A stretch of 64,000 nt of DNA from Halobellus ruber. Lineage in GTDB: Archaea; Halobacteriota; Halobacteria; Halobacteriales; Haloferacaceae. A program made the translations under genes and the position numbers. This document shows positions 1 to 7,483 of this stretch, piece after piece (positions within the stretch are counted from its first letter, which is position 1; each line of letters starts with the position of its first letter). Location of the stretch: assembly GCF_014212355.1 (NCBI RefSeq), contig NZ_JACKXD010000002.1:1-64000 (forward strand), read 5' to 3'. The notes beneath the pieces were generated by a model. The model searched no databases, was not told where the DNA came from, and saw nothing but the letters and a program-made list of their open reading frames with translations.

Positions 1-29
1 GAGAAGTAAAACGACGAACCTCTTCATTT

Positions 30-353
30 TCAAATACGTTCAGTCACGTGGAGCCGACGACAGCAGAATCCTGGCTCCAAGCCCTCGCTGTCTGGTGGAA
101 TCGATGCCAAAGTTAACGCGACCGTTTCGCCTATGTGCGTGGTTATGCCGCCCTCCAGCACGTGCAGCGTTTCGTCCGTATCTTCGTGAACGTGCATCGG
201 TGTCTTGTGGCCCCCCGGCTGATGCATCTCGACCACGGACCGACGGCCATCGGTCTGGTCGCCGGTGACGACGACGTAGGCCAGATTATCGAGGAACTGG
301 TATGTCGGTGCCTCCTCTCTATTTCCGACCGCTGGTTCGGTGAAATCGGACAT
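30..353 (-). CDS. Short cupin-domain protein, possibly C-terminally decayed
   Basis: The first ~75 residues fit a small single-domain cupin, with the metal-site pattern HVHEDTDETLHVLEG. I start at the ATG at 353; an upstream TTG at 374 would add seven residues. After THIGE the protein departs from the usual glycine/proline-rich cupin strands and stops at about 107 aa, shorter than typical haloarchaeal cupins of this kind (about 130-160 aa). Some late residues (IPPDSEG, RLHVTE) again look cupin-like, so a pair of compensating frameshifts or a truncation is plausible. It lies next to a broken integrase, which fits decay. Ligand unknown; the fold call is fairly sure, function is not. Confidence 0.5.
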   Translation of the reverse strand: MSDFTEPAVGNREEAPTYQFLDNLAYVVVTGDQTDGRRSVVEMHQPGGHKTPMHVHEDTDETLHVLEGGITTHIGETVALTLASIPPDSEGLEPGFCCRRLHVTERI

Positions 354-459
354 ACTCCTGAGTATATCTACCAAAAACTAAATTTTTCGCCCATTTTCCC
401 GTCGATGGACTCACGCTCTGTATCGGGCACGCCATTCCAGAAGAGTAATTGAGGTGTGT

Positions 460-1164
460 CTATCGATGATGGACTCGGCGCAGCGCATCAGCAGTTGCGG
501 TCCCCGAGATACGGATATACTTCTGCGCGGTCGCCAAATCGCTCTAACCCATTAGTGCCTGTAACGGTACGGGGGACACACCTTTGTACGCGTGATAGCT
601 AGCTGCCGTCGCCCGCAGACAGTGTAGATAAACGTGACCCTCGATTCCAGCTTCATTTGCGGCAGCTTGCGGCCGTCTATTGACGGTTGATCGTGAGCGG
701 GGGAACTCATCGTATCGAGCGGAGAAGCGTTCGAAACACAGCTCCAGCCGGAGCGAGAGGTCAAACGGGATGAGTCGCGCGGACGCGACGGTCTTTGGAT
801 GCCATCGGGACGTGGCGGCATCTGCTAGAGACAGGTCTTCGTTGTGTTCGGCTTCCTGTCTGGCCTGCCGGTGGCAGTATCCACACTGGCACGGTTCATA
901 TTGTGGAATTCGAATCGTGCGCCGATCCCAGTTTATCCAGGTCGTCTGAAGATGTGCGATTTCGCCTGCTCGCATCCCAAGTCGGCCTGCGGTGAGACAA
1001 ATGAATTGGGCCTCGAAGTCGTGCGGTTCCGGAAGTTCCGAGCAGGCCTCCAGAAGAAGTTCGAATTGCCGATCCGTGAGAACATCTTCGTGAGTGTGTC
1101 GGGTAGTTAGTGCTCTGCGGTGCCGTTCCGCCCACTCGGTTCCCGGTTGGTCGTGATGAGACAC
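460..1164 (-). pseudogene. Tyrosine recombinase/integrase interrupted by an in-frame amber codon
   Basis: Residues 1-206 read as a short phage-type tyrosine recombinase. Box I arginine is in GMRAGEIAHL (R65) and the box II HxxR is HCLRATAASYH (H181, R184). Translation stops at TAG (544-546) directly after LQALMG. Reading through gives SDLATAQKYIRISG and a second stop at 460-462, for a total of 234 codons. The TAG sits where this family has the conserved H/W residue, so TGG to TAG is the simplest explanation. The nucleophile (Y216 in QKYIRISG) lies only nine codons further on, so the truncated product should be inactive. A Cys-rich patch CQCGYCH (residues 92-98) is an unusual insertion, possibly zinc-binding. 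Probably a relic of a mobile element. Confidence 0.85.
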
Positions 1165-1254
1165 CTAAACCTATCCTCATCCTATGGAAACGGTAGTATC
1201 GTCCGAGTGTGCTGCATAGAAAGCCCGCATCGGTCATCAAGGACACCAACGATA

Positions 1255-1692
1255 TCAACGAGATTGCTGCATATCGACTGGCGCCGCGGACGCATCGGTG
1301 TCTCCTCCCTGCTCATCGACCGTAGTGTACTTCTCGCGGAATTCACCGATGAGCTGACCCATCTTCGCGTAGAAATCGTTGAGCGTCCGCTGCATCGCGT
1401 CGGCGATCTCGTCAGCATCGCGAGGAGAGAAGACGTGATAGTAGCTCCCGCCCTCCTGACTGACCTGTTCTCGCTCCACGATATCGGCCTCCTGGAGGCG
1501 CCGCACAGAACGATAGGCAGTCGTCCGCTCGCGGTCGATCTCGGCAGCGACCTCGTCGACGGTTATGGGCTCGTCGGCCTCGACGAGCAGCCGGAACACC
1601 TCCTTGTCCAGATCGGAAAGCCCGTGGAAGCAGTCTAGGAGGTTCTCACACTGCATCTCCTCCTGGAGTAGTTCCGCCATCGCGTCAGGCAT
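1255..1692 (-). CDS. TrmB/MarR-like winged-helix regulator of the sulfur cluster
   Basis: A 145-aa protein with a winged helix at residues ~25-80 (VDEVAAEIDRERTTAYRSVR as the recognition region) and a wing rich in Gly-Tyr (GGSYYHVF). A C-terminal helix (MQRTLNDFYAKMGQLIGEF) probably dimerises it. Two cysteines, C15 and C21, lie just before the HTH. This protein type is commonly found beside YeeE and rhodanese-MBL genes in haloarchaea, and here it lies at the far end of that operon. Its likely role is to control the cluster in response to a reactive sulfur species, with the cysteines as candidate sensors; that is inference. Likely binding sites are the palindromes at 3965-4006. Confidence 0.75.
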   Translation of the reverse strand: MPDAMAELLQEEMQCENLLDCFHGLSDLDKEVFRLLVEADEPITVDEVAAEIDRERTTAYRSVRRLQEADIVEREQVSQEGGSYYHVFSPRDADEIADAMQRTLNDFYAKMGQLIGEFREKYTTVDEQGGDTDASAAPVDMQQSR

Positions 1693-1776
1693 AATTATGT
1701 GTACTCACCGCCGGGACAAGAGACTGTCCGTGGTGGACGTGGGAGCCAGACACCGGCAGCAGCCGAACCGGGGACG

Positions 1777-2262
1777 TCAGTCCGCACCGGGAATCCCCTC
1801 CGCTCCGCGTCGGTCGGCGAGCACGGAGCGGGCGTACCCCTGCGCGTATGCACCGAGGAACATCCCACCGATGGCCCAGAGAATCGGCCAGTTACCGACC
1901 CCGAGGCTGGCGTACGCCGCGCCGGGACAGATACCGGAGAGCCCCCAGCCGACGCCGAAGATGGCGCCGCCGACGAGGACGTTCCGGTCGAGCTGCTTCA
2001 CGCGCCGGCCGTAGGCCCGGCCAGTCAGCGGTGCCGTCCCGCGGAGCACGTCCGCGCCGAGCGTGAACGTCACGGCCGAGACGGCCGCGGCGCCGCCCAT
2101 CACGAACAGCAGCCCGAAATCCTGGAACTGGAGGAAGTCGAGCACCACCTCCGGCCGGGCCATCCGGCTCACGCCGAGGCCGAAGCCGAACAGCAGCCCG
2201 CCGATCAGGATGAGCCCGTGGAACCGAGCCCCGCGGCCATCTGGCCCGGTCTCGTCGCTCAC
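1777..2262 (-). CDS. YeeE/YedE family membrane protein, C-terminal half protein
   Basis: A 161-aa integral membrane protein with about four hydrophobic segments (GLILIGGLLFGFGLGVSRMA, then segments after residues 45, 95 and 125). It carries the YeeE hallmark GLSGICPGAAYASLG, whose Cys lies in the substrate path in characterised thiosulfate importers of this family. The start is the GTG at 2262, which overlaps the stop of the upstream half gene (GTGA), so the two are translationally coupled. Bacterial YeeE is usually one ~350-aa chain; here two half-size proteins probably pair. Predicted role: uptake of thiosulfate or another sulfur compound across the cytoplasmic membrane. Confidence 0.85.
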   Translation of the reverse strand: MSDETGPDGRGARFHGLILIGGLLFGFGLGVSRMARPEVVLDFLQFQDFGLLFVMGGAAAVSAVTFTLGADVLRGTAPLTGRAYGRRVKQLDRNVLVGGAIFGVGWGLSGICPGAAYASLGVGNWPILWAIGGMFLGAYAQGYARSVLADRRGAEGIPGAD

Positions 2263-2786
2263 GGGACCACCCCCAGCGCCATAACGACCTGTGCGGTCCC
2301 GGCGGCGACAACCAGGAAGGTCGCGACGTTGGTGACGCTCGTCCCCGAGAGCGAGCCGACGCCACAGACCCCGTGGCCCGACGTGCAGCCCTTCCCGACG
2401 CGGGTGCCGACCCCGACGAGGACGCCGCCGACAAGCAGCCGCCACGGCTGGACCGCGGTGGTCCAGCCACCGGGGCCGATCGTCAGGGCGTAGGCCGCTG
2501 CACCGAGAACGATGCCGAGCGTGAACGTGAGCCGCCAGTCCCGCGAGGCGAGGTACTTGCGGCGGTTGAACCGCGGCAGCCGGGAAGTGTACGACAGCGT
2601 CGTCTCCAGGAACGTCGACGCCCCGGCGGTGATCCCCGTCCCGAGATAGATGACCGCGACGCCCAGCCCGATGAACAGGCCGCCGAGCGCGTACGAGACG
2701 ACGCCCTCGGGGAAGAACGCAGCCAGCCACGGAAAGGTCTCGACGAGTGGGCCGGCCTGCAACAGGACGCCCTCGAGCCCGACCAT
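2259..2786 (-). CDS. YeeE/YedE family membrane protein, N-terminal half protein
   Basis: A 175-aa membrane protein with four to five hydrophobic segments. It has the YeeE signature VGVGTRVGKGCTSGHGVCG (around residue 115-135), with two conserved cysteines. The start at ATG 2786 shares one base with the stop of the rhodanese-MBL gene (TGATG), so sulfur importer and sulfur-oxidising enzyme are made from one transcript. It partners the downstream half protein. The family transports thiosulfate in the best-studied bacterial case; the substrate here is inferred from that and from the neighbours. Confidence 0.87.
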   Translation of the reverse strand: MVGLEGVLLQAGPLVETFPWLAAFFPEGVVSYALGGLFIGLGVAVIYLGTGITAGASTFLETTLSYTSRLPRFNRRKYLASRDWRLTFTLGIVLGAAAYALTIGPGGWTTAVQPWRLLVGGVLVGVGTRVGKGCTSGHGVCGVGSLSGTSVTNVATFLVVAAGTAQVVMALGVVP

Positions 2787-3955
2787 CAGTCGTCGGCCTC
2801 CAGCCCGCCCGCGCTGGCAGCACAGTTGTTCGGCCCGAGTTCCATCGTCAGTGCCTCCGTCCGGTCGGTGTCGGCACGACCGAGATTGGTGTCGATGATG
2901 GTCTCGTAATTGGCCGGGCGAGGCGGCATGTCCGCGAGCACGCGGTCGACGAAAGTCTCTCGGGCAGCCTCGAGGATGGGCAGCCGCTCCCGGACGGTCC
3001 CGAGCGTGGCCGTGTACGTCCCGTCCGCGCACCGGGGCGTGCCGTCGCTCGCGTGGGCAGGTGCTATGACGACATCGTCGTCCAGTTCCAGAAGCTCCTG
3101 TAGCGTCTCGTACAGCTGCCGGGCCGCCCCGGGAGCACCGTCGTCACCGTCTTCGAGGTCCGGACGGGCGACGCTGTCGACGAACAGGCCATCGCCGGTC
3201 AACAGCACCCTGCCGTCGACCAGCAGCGAGGTCATCCCGGAAGTGTGGCCGGGCGTATAGAGTACCTCGATCATCGTCTCACCGACGATGATCGCATCCC
3301 CGTTTGCGAGTGTCCGATCCGGATCGAACGTCGTGCCACGAGCCACTGCAGGCTCCGGGAGCATCCCCTCGCTGCCGCGTGCGGAGAGTTCCCGGACACC
3401 GGAGATGTGGTCGGCGTGGATGTGCGTGTCGACGGCCGCGACCAGTTCCGCGCCGAGCGCGCGGGCGTCCTGCTCGTACGTGTCGACGAATGCCAGGAGC
3501 GGGTCGACTACAACGGCCTCGTCACCGGCCACGACGAGATAACCGAGACAGCCACTCGACGGCCGATGATACTGCGCGACGGTCGCGTCCGTGTCGACAG
3601 CGAGTTCGCTGTAATCGTAGAGGTCCGCCCAGCCGCGCATCCCGCGGTCCAGGCTGACCGCGTCGACGCCCGCGTCGGCCAGTTGCTCGACGATCAGCTC
3701 GCTGGACTCGCCTTTCGCACAGACGACCACCAGCGGGCCCTCGGGGAGGTCCGCCAGGACGGACTCGGGCACACCGTCCAGTAGCTCGTAATACGGCACG
3801 TTCAGGTACTCGATAGAATCACCGTTGATCCGCCACTCCTCGGCCGTATCCGGGGCCCGAACGTCCAGAAGCCCGATCGATTCTCCGGCTTCGATGCGCT
3901 CGCGGAGTCGCTCGGGAGCTATGATATCGGCCGTCGTGTCGATTGCCGTCGTCAT
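2786..3955 (-). CDS. Rhodanese-metallo-beta-lactamase fusion (persulfide dioxygenase/sulfurtransferase-like)
   Basis: A 389-aa fusion. Residues ~8-115 are a rhodanese domain with the catalytic loop VVVCAKGESS (C79). Residues ~120-380 are an MBL-fold hydrolase with the motif THIHADH (H178, H180, D182, H183), GHTSG, GDGLFVDSVARPDL and a final APAH histidine. This ligand set and the GDxLF..R.D segment resemble ETHE1-type persulfide dioxygenases, which oxidise persulfide to sulfite. The rhodanese domain could pass sulfane sulfur to or from it. I start at ATG 3955; the upstream open frame has no family similarity and crosses the promoter palindromes. First gene of the minus-strand sulfur operon. 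Confidence 0.87.
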   Translation of the reverse strand: MTTAIDTTADIIAPERLRERIEAGESIGLLDVRAPDTAEEWRINGDSIEYLNVPYYELLDGVPESVLADLPEGPLVVVCAKGESSELIVEQLADAGVDAVSLDRGMRGWADLYDYSELAVDTDATVAQYHRPSSGCLGYLVVAGDEAVVVDPLLAFVDTYEQDARALGAELVAAVDTHIHADHISGVRELSARGSEGMLPEPAVARGTTFDPDRTLANGDAIIVGETMIEVLYTPGHTSGMTSLLVDGRVLLTGDGLFVDSVARPDLEDGDDGAPGAARQLYETLQELLELDDDVVIAPAHASDGTPRCADGTYTATLGTVRERLPILEAARETFVDRVLADMPPRPANYETIIDTNLGRADTDRTEALTMELGPNNCAASAGGLEADD

Positions 3956-3964
3956 CGGCAGGAG

Positions 3965-4006
3965 TTTTGCACTCGGAGTACAAAATTCTTTGCAACTGTC
4001 GTGCAA
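3965..4006. promoter_or_regulatory. Paired palindromes in the divergent sulfur-cluster promoter region
   Basis: Two inverted repeats lie just upstream of the rhodanese-MBL start (3955). At 3965-3985 the arms TTTTGCACTC and GAGTACAAAA flank a single G and match except for one pair. At 3990-4006 the arms TTGCA and TGCAA flank seven bases. They sit 10-50 nt upstream of the start codon, where a TATA box and TFB site would be, so a bound regulator would block or recruit initiation. The local HTH regulator is the obvious candidate. The repeats are seen; the function is inferred. Confidence 0.6.
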
Positions 4007-4177
4007 TCCTCTTGGATTCCATATGATCCGGGATGCACTTTTGAGCCCTCTGGAGCAGCGATGGGGTTGTTGAGCGGTACAAGGTGTCGGCGTGAATCCT
4101 GAATCGAGTGCCTCCCGACCGAATAGCTTTTCACATAGAAAGCAAGATTGCATAACAAGCCCAATACGGGTGCTACT

Positions 4178-4420
4178 ATGACAGACCACGAGATCACCGA
4201 AACACTGGACGCGAAGGGGCTCTCCTGCCCGATGCCGGTCGTGAAGACCAAGCAGACCATCGACACGCTCGCTGCCGGCGAGACGCTGGAGGTGCTCGCT
4301 ACGGACGCCGGGAGCCTGAGCGACCTTGCTGGCTGGGCGGACACCACCGAGGGCGTCGAACTGCTGGACCAGGTCGACGAGGGCGACGTCTACCGACACG
4401 TCGTCCGGAAGACCGCATGA
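4178..4420 (+). CDS. TusA family sulfurtransferase
   Basis: An 80-aa protein with the TusA signature LDAKGLSCPMPVVKTKQTI; the Cys of the CPxP motif carries the persulfide. The length is typical. I start at ATG 4178, where the family begins (MTDHEITETLDAKGLSCP), rather than at a TTG ten codons earlier. It overlaps the next gene by ATGA. TusA proteins relay sulfur between rhodaneses, DsrE-type proteins and sulfur oxidation or biosynthetic enzymes. Its place opposite the rhodanese-MBL/YeeE operon suggests it handles sulfane sulfur delivered by that arm. Confidence 0.9.
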   Translation: MTDHEITETLDAKGLSCPMPVVKTKQTIDTLAAGETLEVLATDAGSLSDLAGWADTTEGVELLDQVDEGDVYRHVVRKTA

Positions 4421-5031
4421 GCTCAGAGATGGACGGCGGTCCGACCGGTTCCGAGGCGGGGGGTAACACTGCCACCGACCGCACGGAGGCGGAGCTGGTC
4501 GACCGAGTCGAGACGCTGCACGAGCGTATCGATGACCTAGAAGCCGATCTCGAGGCCGCGACCGACGATGGGCCGAAGCGGATGACCATCATCGCAACGA
4601 AGGGCACGCTGGACATGGCGTACCCGCCGCTCATCCTGGCGTCGACCGCGGCCGCGTTCGGCTGGGAGGTGACGGTCTTCCACACGTTCTGGGGGCTGGA
4701 GATTCTCCACGAGGAGCGCTCGAAGGAACTCCAGCTCTCCTCGGTCGGGAACCCGAACACACCGATGCCGAACGCCTTGGCGGCGCTCCCCGGGATGGAT
4801 CGGCTCACGACGACAATGATGCGCCGCAGCATCGACGACGTTGGGACGCCCACAATCGAAGACCTCGTCGACACGTGTCTGGAGATGGGCGCGGACCTGC
4901 AGGCCTGCCAGATGACCGCGGACATGATGGAGTACGACGAAGACGCGTTCTACGACGGTGTGACGACCGGCGTGGGCGCCGCCTCTGCGCTGAGTGAGAT
5001 GGTCGAGGCCGACATCCAGCTGCTGGTGTAG
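4417..5031 (+). CDS. DsrE/DsrF/DrsH-like (DsrE2) family protein
   Basis: A 204-aa protein. Residues 1-50 are an acidic linker and a short coiled-coil (VDRVETLHERIDDLEADLEA). Residues ~55-204 are the DsrE2 domain: MTIIATKGTLDMAYPPLILASTAAAFGWEV, then a central segment with C161 and C168 (VDTCLEMGADLQACQMTADMM). DsrE2 proteins exchange persulfide sulfur with TusA and rhodanese partners; the conserved Cys in ADLQACQM is the likely carrier. The gene overlaps tusA by 4 nt, so the two are co-translated. Family confident, exact substrate unknown. Confidence 0.88.
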   Translation: MSSEMDGGPTGSEAGGNTATDRTEAELVDRVETLHERIDDLEADLEAATDDGPKRMTIIATKGTLDMAYPPLILASTAAAFGWEVTVFHTFWGLEILHEERSKELQLSSVGNPNTPMPNALAALPGMDRLTTTMMRRSIDDVGTPTIEDLVDTCLEMGADLQACQMTADMMEYDEDAFYDGVTTGVGAASALSEMVEADIQLLV

Positions 5032-5035
5032 GCGG

Positions 5036-5800
5036 ATGCCGACCAGCAGCACTGGCACGCCCCGAGAGGAGGCATCCGCCGACGATGGTGACATCCCGGC
5101 TGCAAATCCCGAGGCGGGCACAGCGGAGCGACCGGACCCAGCCATCGGTCAGGGGTTGCTGGATACCGAGATGGGACCCAGTTCGGCGATGGCACACCTG
5201 TACCGTGGTGAGATCCACCGGATGAAGTTCTGGCGCGAGCGGCTCGACCGAACGACCAACTGGGCAGTGATCGTGCTGGCGGCCGTCCTGACGTGGGCGT
5301 TCTCCACCGAAGGCAATCCCCACTATCTCCTGCTAATCGGCAACGTCGTGCTGGCGACGTTCCTCACGATCGAGGCACGCCGCTACCGAGCGTACGATAT
5401 CTGGCGAACCCGCGTTCGGACTCTTCAGAAGGAGGTCTGGGCGGCCGGACTGGATGGCTCGGGGCCGACGGATTCCGACTGGCGAGCTCGGTTAGCAGAC
5501 GACTATCGGGAGCCGACGGTAAAGATCACCACCGAAGAGGCGGTCGCACACCGACTCCGCCGTATCTACCTCCCGCTGTTCGCGATACTGAATGCGGCAT
5601 GGGTCGTCCGGATAACGGCGTTCGGAACTACGAACTGGCCCCGGAGTGCCGCGATTGGGATGTTACCTGGAACCGTGGTAACGGTCGCTGTCGGCATCAC
5701 ACTCCTCGGAGCTATCGGATTGGCGTTCCGGCCCCGGACATGGCACGCTTATGCGGAACTTCGGACCGAGGAACTCCGGAGAGACGACGCGGCCGACTGA
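5036..5800 (+). CDS. DUF2270 integral membrane protein
   Basis: A 254-aa protein that starts at ATG 5036, four bases after the DsrE2 stop. An acidic N-terminus of ~45 residues precedes the DUF2270 core, recognisable by MGPSSAMAHLYRGEIHRMKFWRERLDRTTNWA. Two membrane segments follow (around 85-130), then a cytoplasmic stretch with VAHRLRRIYLPLFAI and two more membrane segments at the C-terminus. The family has no assigned function. As last gene of the tusA-dsrE2 operon it may anchor or regulate a membrane sulfur complex, but that is guilt by association. Confidence 0.82.
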   Translation: MPTSSTGTPREEASADDGDIPAANPEAGTAERPDPAIGQGLLDTEMGPSSAMAHLYRGEIHRMKFWRERLDRTTNWAVIVLAAVLTWAFSTEGNPHYLLLIGNVVLATFLTIEARRYRAYDIWRTRVRTLQKEVWAAGLDGSGPTDSDWRARLADDYREPTVKITTEEAVAHRLRRIYLPLFAILNAAWVVRITAFGTTNWPRSAAIGMLPGTVVTVAVGITLLGAIGLAFRPRTWHAYAELRTEELRRDDAAD

Positions 5801-5811
5801 TCTCTTGCTAT

Positions 5812-5853
5812 GCTACAGGGACGTACCCAGGAGATGAGAAACGTCCCTGCAGC
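5812..5853 (+). terminator. Hairpin after the tusA-dsrE2-DUF2270 operon
   Basis: Arms GCTACAGGGACGT (5812-5824) and ACGTCCCTGCAGC (5841-5853) pair over 13 positions with one mismatch around a 16-nt loop, starting 12 nt after the DUF2270 stop. There is no long T tract after it. It could be a transcript-end hairpin or a remnant inverted repeat. Confidence 0.4.
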
Positions 5854-6037
5854 ACCCACCCTCTCTATTCAGCAGGCAGTTCCTGACAGATCCTGAGTAG
5901 ATGACAAACTGATATGATACAGCGTTCGTCTGTGTTGACTGATTCCTGTGTAGTGCGCGAAGTCTTCTATGACGCCCTCGGTACAGTAGTTGCTTGCCTC
6001 GATCCGCGGAAGAAGATTCGCTACGACAACGACTCCC

Positions 6038-7483
6038 TTATGCCACCCGCTCGACGACCGTCTCGCGGTCGACCACCAGGTTGTACGCCCCCTCGTCGTC
6101 GTTCCACAGACAGAGGGCGTTCTCGAAGCCCAGCACGTCGCCGTAGTCCGCTTCGAGCAGCGCCCGGTTCAGCGGGTCGTCCGCCGTCGAGACCGCGTAG
6201 TGATCGACCGCCTGACTCCCGTCGCCGACCCGGAACAGGGGGTTGGCGTCGGCGTCGTCGGTCAGATCGCGGCTCAGCTTCACCGCCAGCAGGTCGATCC
6301 GGTTGGTGACGTGCCGCTCCATCTCCGCCATCTTCGCGTGGCGGTCGGGGTTCGCACGGACCGGGGTCCGCCGCTCGCCGTCGGGGCGGAGGATCGTATA
6401 CGAGAACTTGACCGTCTCGTTCGTGAACGTGCCGTCGCCGGGGGTCCGGTCGGTCTCGGGGTCGGGGTCGCCGCCCTCGTCCAGTCGGCGCTGAAACGCC
6501 GGCGCCGCGACGTCGGGGCGGCGGTCGAACGACCACCCGCGGTCGGTCGGCGCCGCGCCGGGCCAGAGCCGCAGCGTCGGCGCGTAAACCGCGACGCCGG
6601 CGTCGGGGGTCGCAAGCGCGCGCTCGACCTCCCTGAGCCCGATGCTGGTGTTGCGGTCGGCGGGCGCGAGCGCCACGAACGAGCCGTCGGCGGCGACGCT
6701 GTCGAGGTATCGGGCCGCGACCGCCTCGGGGTCGTCGAGTTCGCTCAGGACGTTCGCGAAGAGGACGAGGTCGAAGCCGCCCTCGCCGTCGGTGACAGTC
6801 TCGGGGTCGAACGACTCGGCGGTCTCGCGGTGGGTCGTCGGCCGGAAGTTCCGGCCGGTCTCGCCCAGCAGCCGGTCGAGCACGTCGGCGGCGGCGGAGG
6901 GCTCGACCGCGTGGTAGTCGACGACCGCATCGTCGGGGAGGTAGTCGTGAAGCCCGAGCGCCGGACCGCCGACGCCCGCGCCGACGTCGAGCACCCGGAG
7001 CGTCCGCGGAACTCGACCCCCCTCAGCGAGGTCGTCGAGGACGTAGCCGATCGCGGCATAGTAGTTCGGGAGGTGATAGGTCGCGTACGCCAGGGCGGTC
7101 TCGGCGTCGTACTCGACGTCGTTCCGGCGGTAGTAGTCCGCCTTGAGCCGGGTGATCGTCTCGCGCAGGCGGTCGCCGCTCTCGCCGCGGTGCCAGTTTG
7201 CGCCGTGGCGTTCGACGAGGAGGTCCTCGACGGCGAACGCGTAGGATTCGGGGAACGAGTCGGGCTCCCAGCTGGGCTGTGGCGCGGGCTCGTCGTCGAC
7301 TGGGACGAACGTGCCGTCCGCCCGCTCCCGGAGCCCGAGGTCGAAGGACTCCTCCCGGAGGACCTCGCGGACGACCGCCGGGTGGGGGCTGCCGCCGACG
7401 TAGTCGACGAGCTCCTCGGGGTCTATCGGGCGGACCTGCCGCAGGTACTTCGCGGTGTCGCGGACGGCCTCGCGGTCGATCAC
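6038..7483 (-). CDS. Rsm22-like small ribosomal subunit SAM methyltransferase
   Basis: A 481-aa protein with a Rossmann methyltransferase core in its middle: LRVLDVGAGVGGPALGL (SAM-binding motif I, near residue 190), then VDYHAVEPS and a motif around LVLFANVLSELDD. The N-terminal helical part (KYLRQVRPIDPEELVDYVGG) and the tail with VKFSYTILRPDGER match haloarchaeal members of the Rsm22 family, linked to small ribosomal subunit assembly. I see only one cysteine, near the C-terminus, so the iron-sulfur cysteines of mitochondrial Rsm22 are absent. The GTG start at 7483 overlaps the tyrA stop (GTGA). Confidence 0.82.
   Translation of the reverse strand: MIDREAVRDTAKYLRQVRPIDPEELVDYVGGSPHPAVVREVLREESFDLGLRERADGTFVPVDDEPAPQPSWEPDSFPESYAFAVEDLLVERHGANWHRGESGDRLRETITRLKADYYRRNDVEYDAETALAYATYHLPNYYAAIGYVLDDLAEGGRVPRTLRVLDVGAGVGGPALGLHDYLPDDAVVDYHAVEPSAAADVLDRLLGETGRNFRPTTHRETAESFDPETVTDGEGGFDLVLFANVLSELDDPEAVAARYLDSVAADGSFVALAPADRNTSIGLREVERALATPDAGVAVYAPTLRLWPGAAPTDRGWSFDRRPDVAAPAFQRRLDEGGDPDPETDRTPGDGTFTNETVKFSYTILRPDGERRTPVRANPDRHAKMAEMERHVTNRIDLLAVKLSRDLTDDADANPLFRVGDGSQAVDHYAVSTADDPLNRALLEADYGDVLGFENALCLWNDDEGAYNLVVDRETVVERVA

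Noticed and set aside
544-546. Pyrrolysine read-through of the integrase UAG
   Set aside because: No pyl genes are visible and the position is normally His/Trp, so a nonsense mutation is far simpler.
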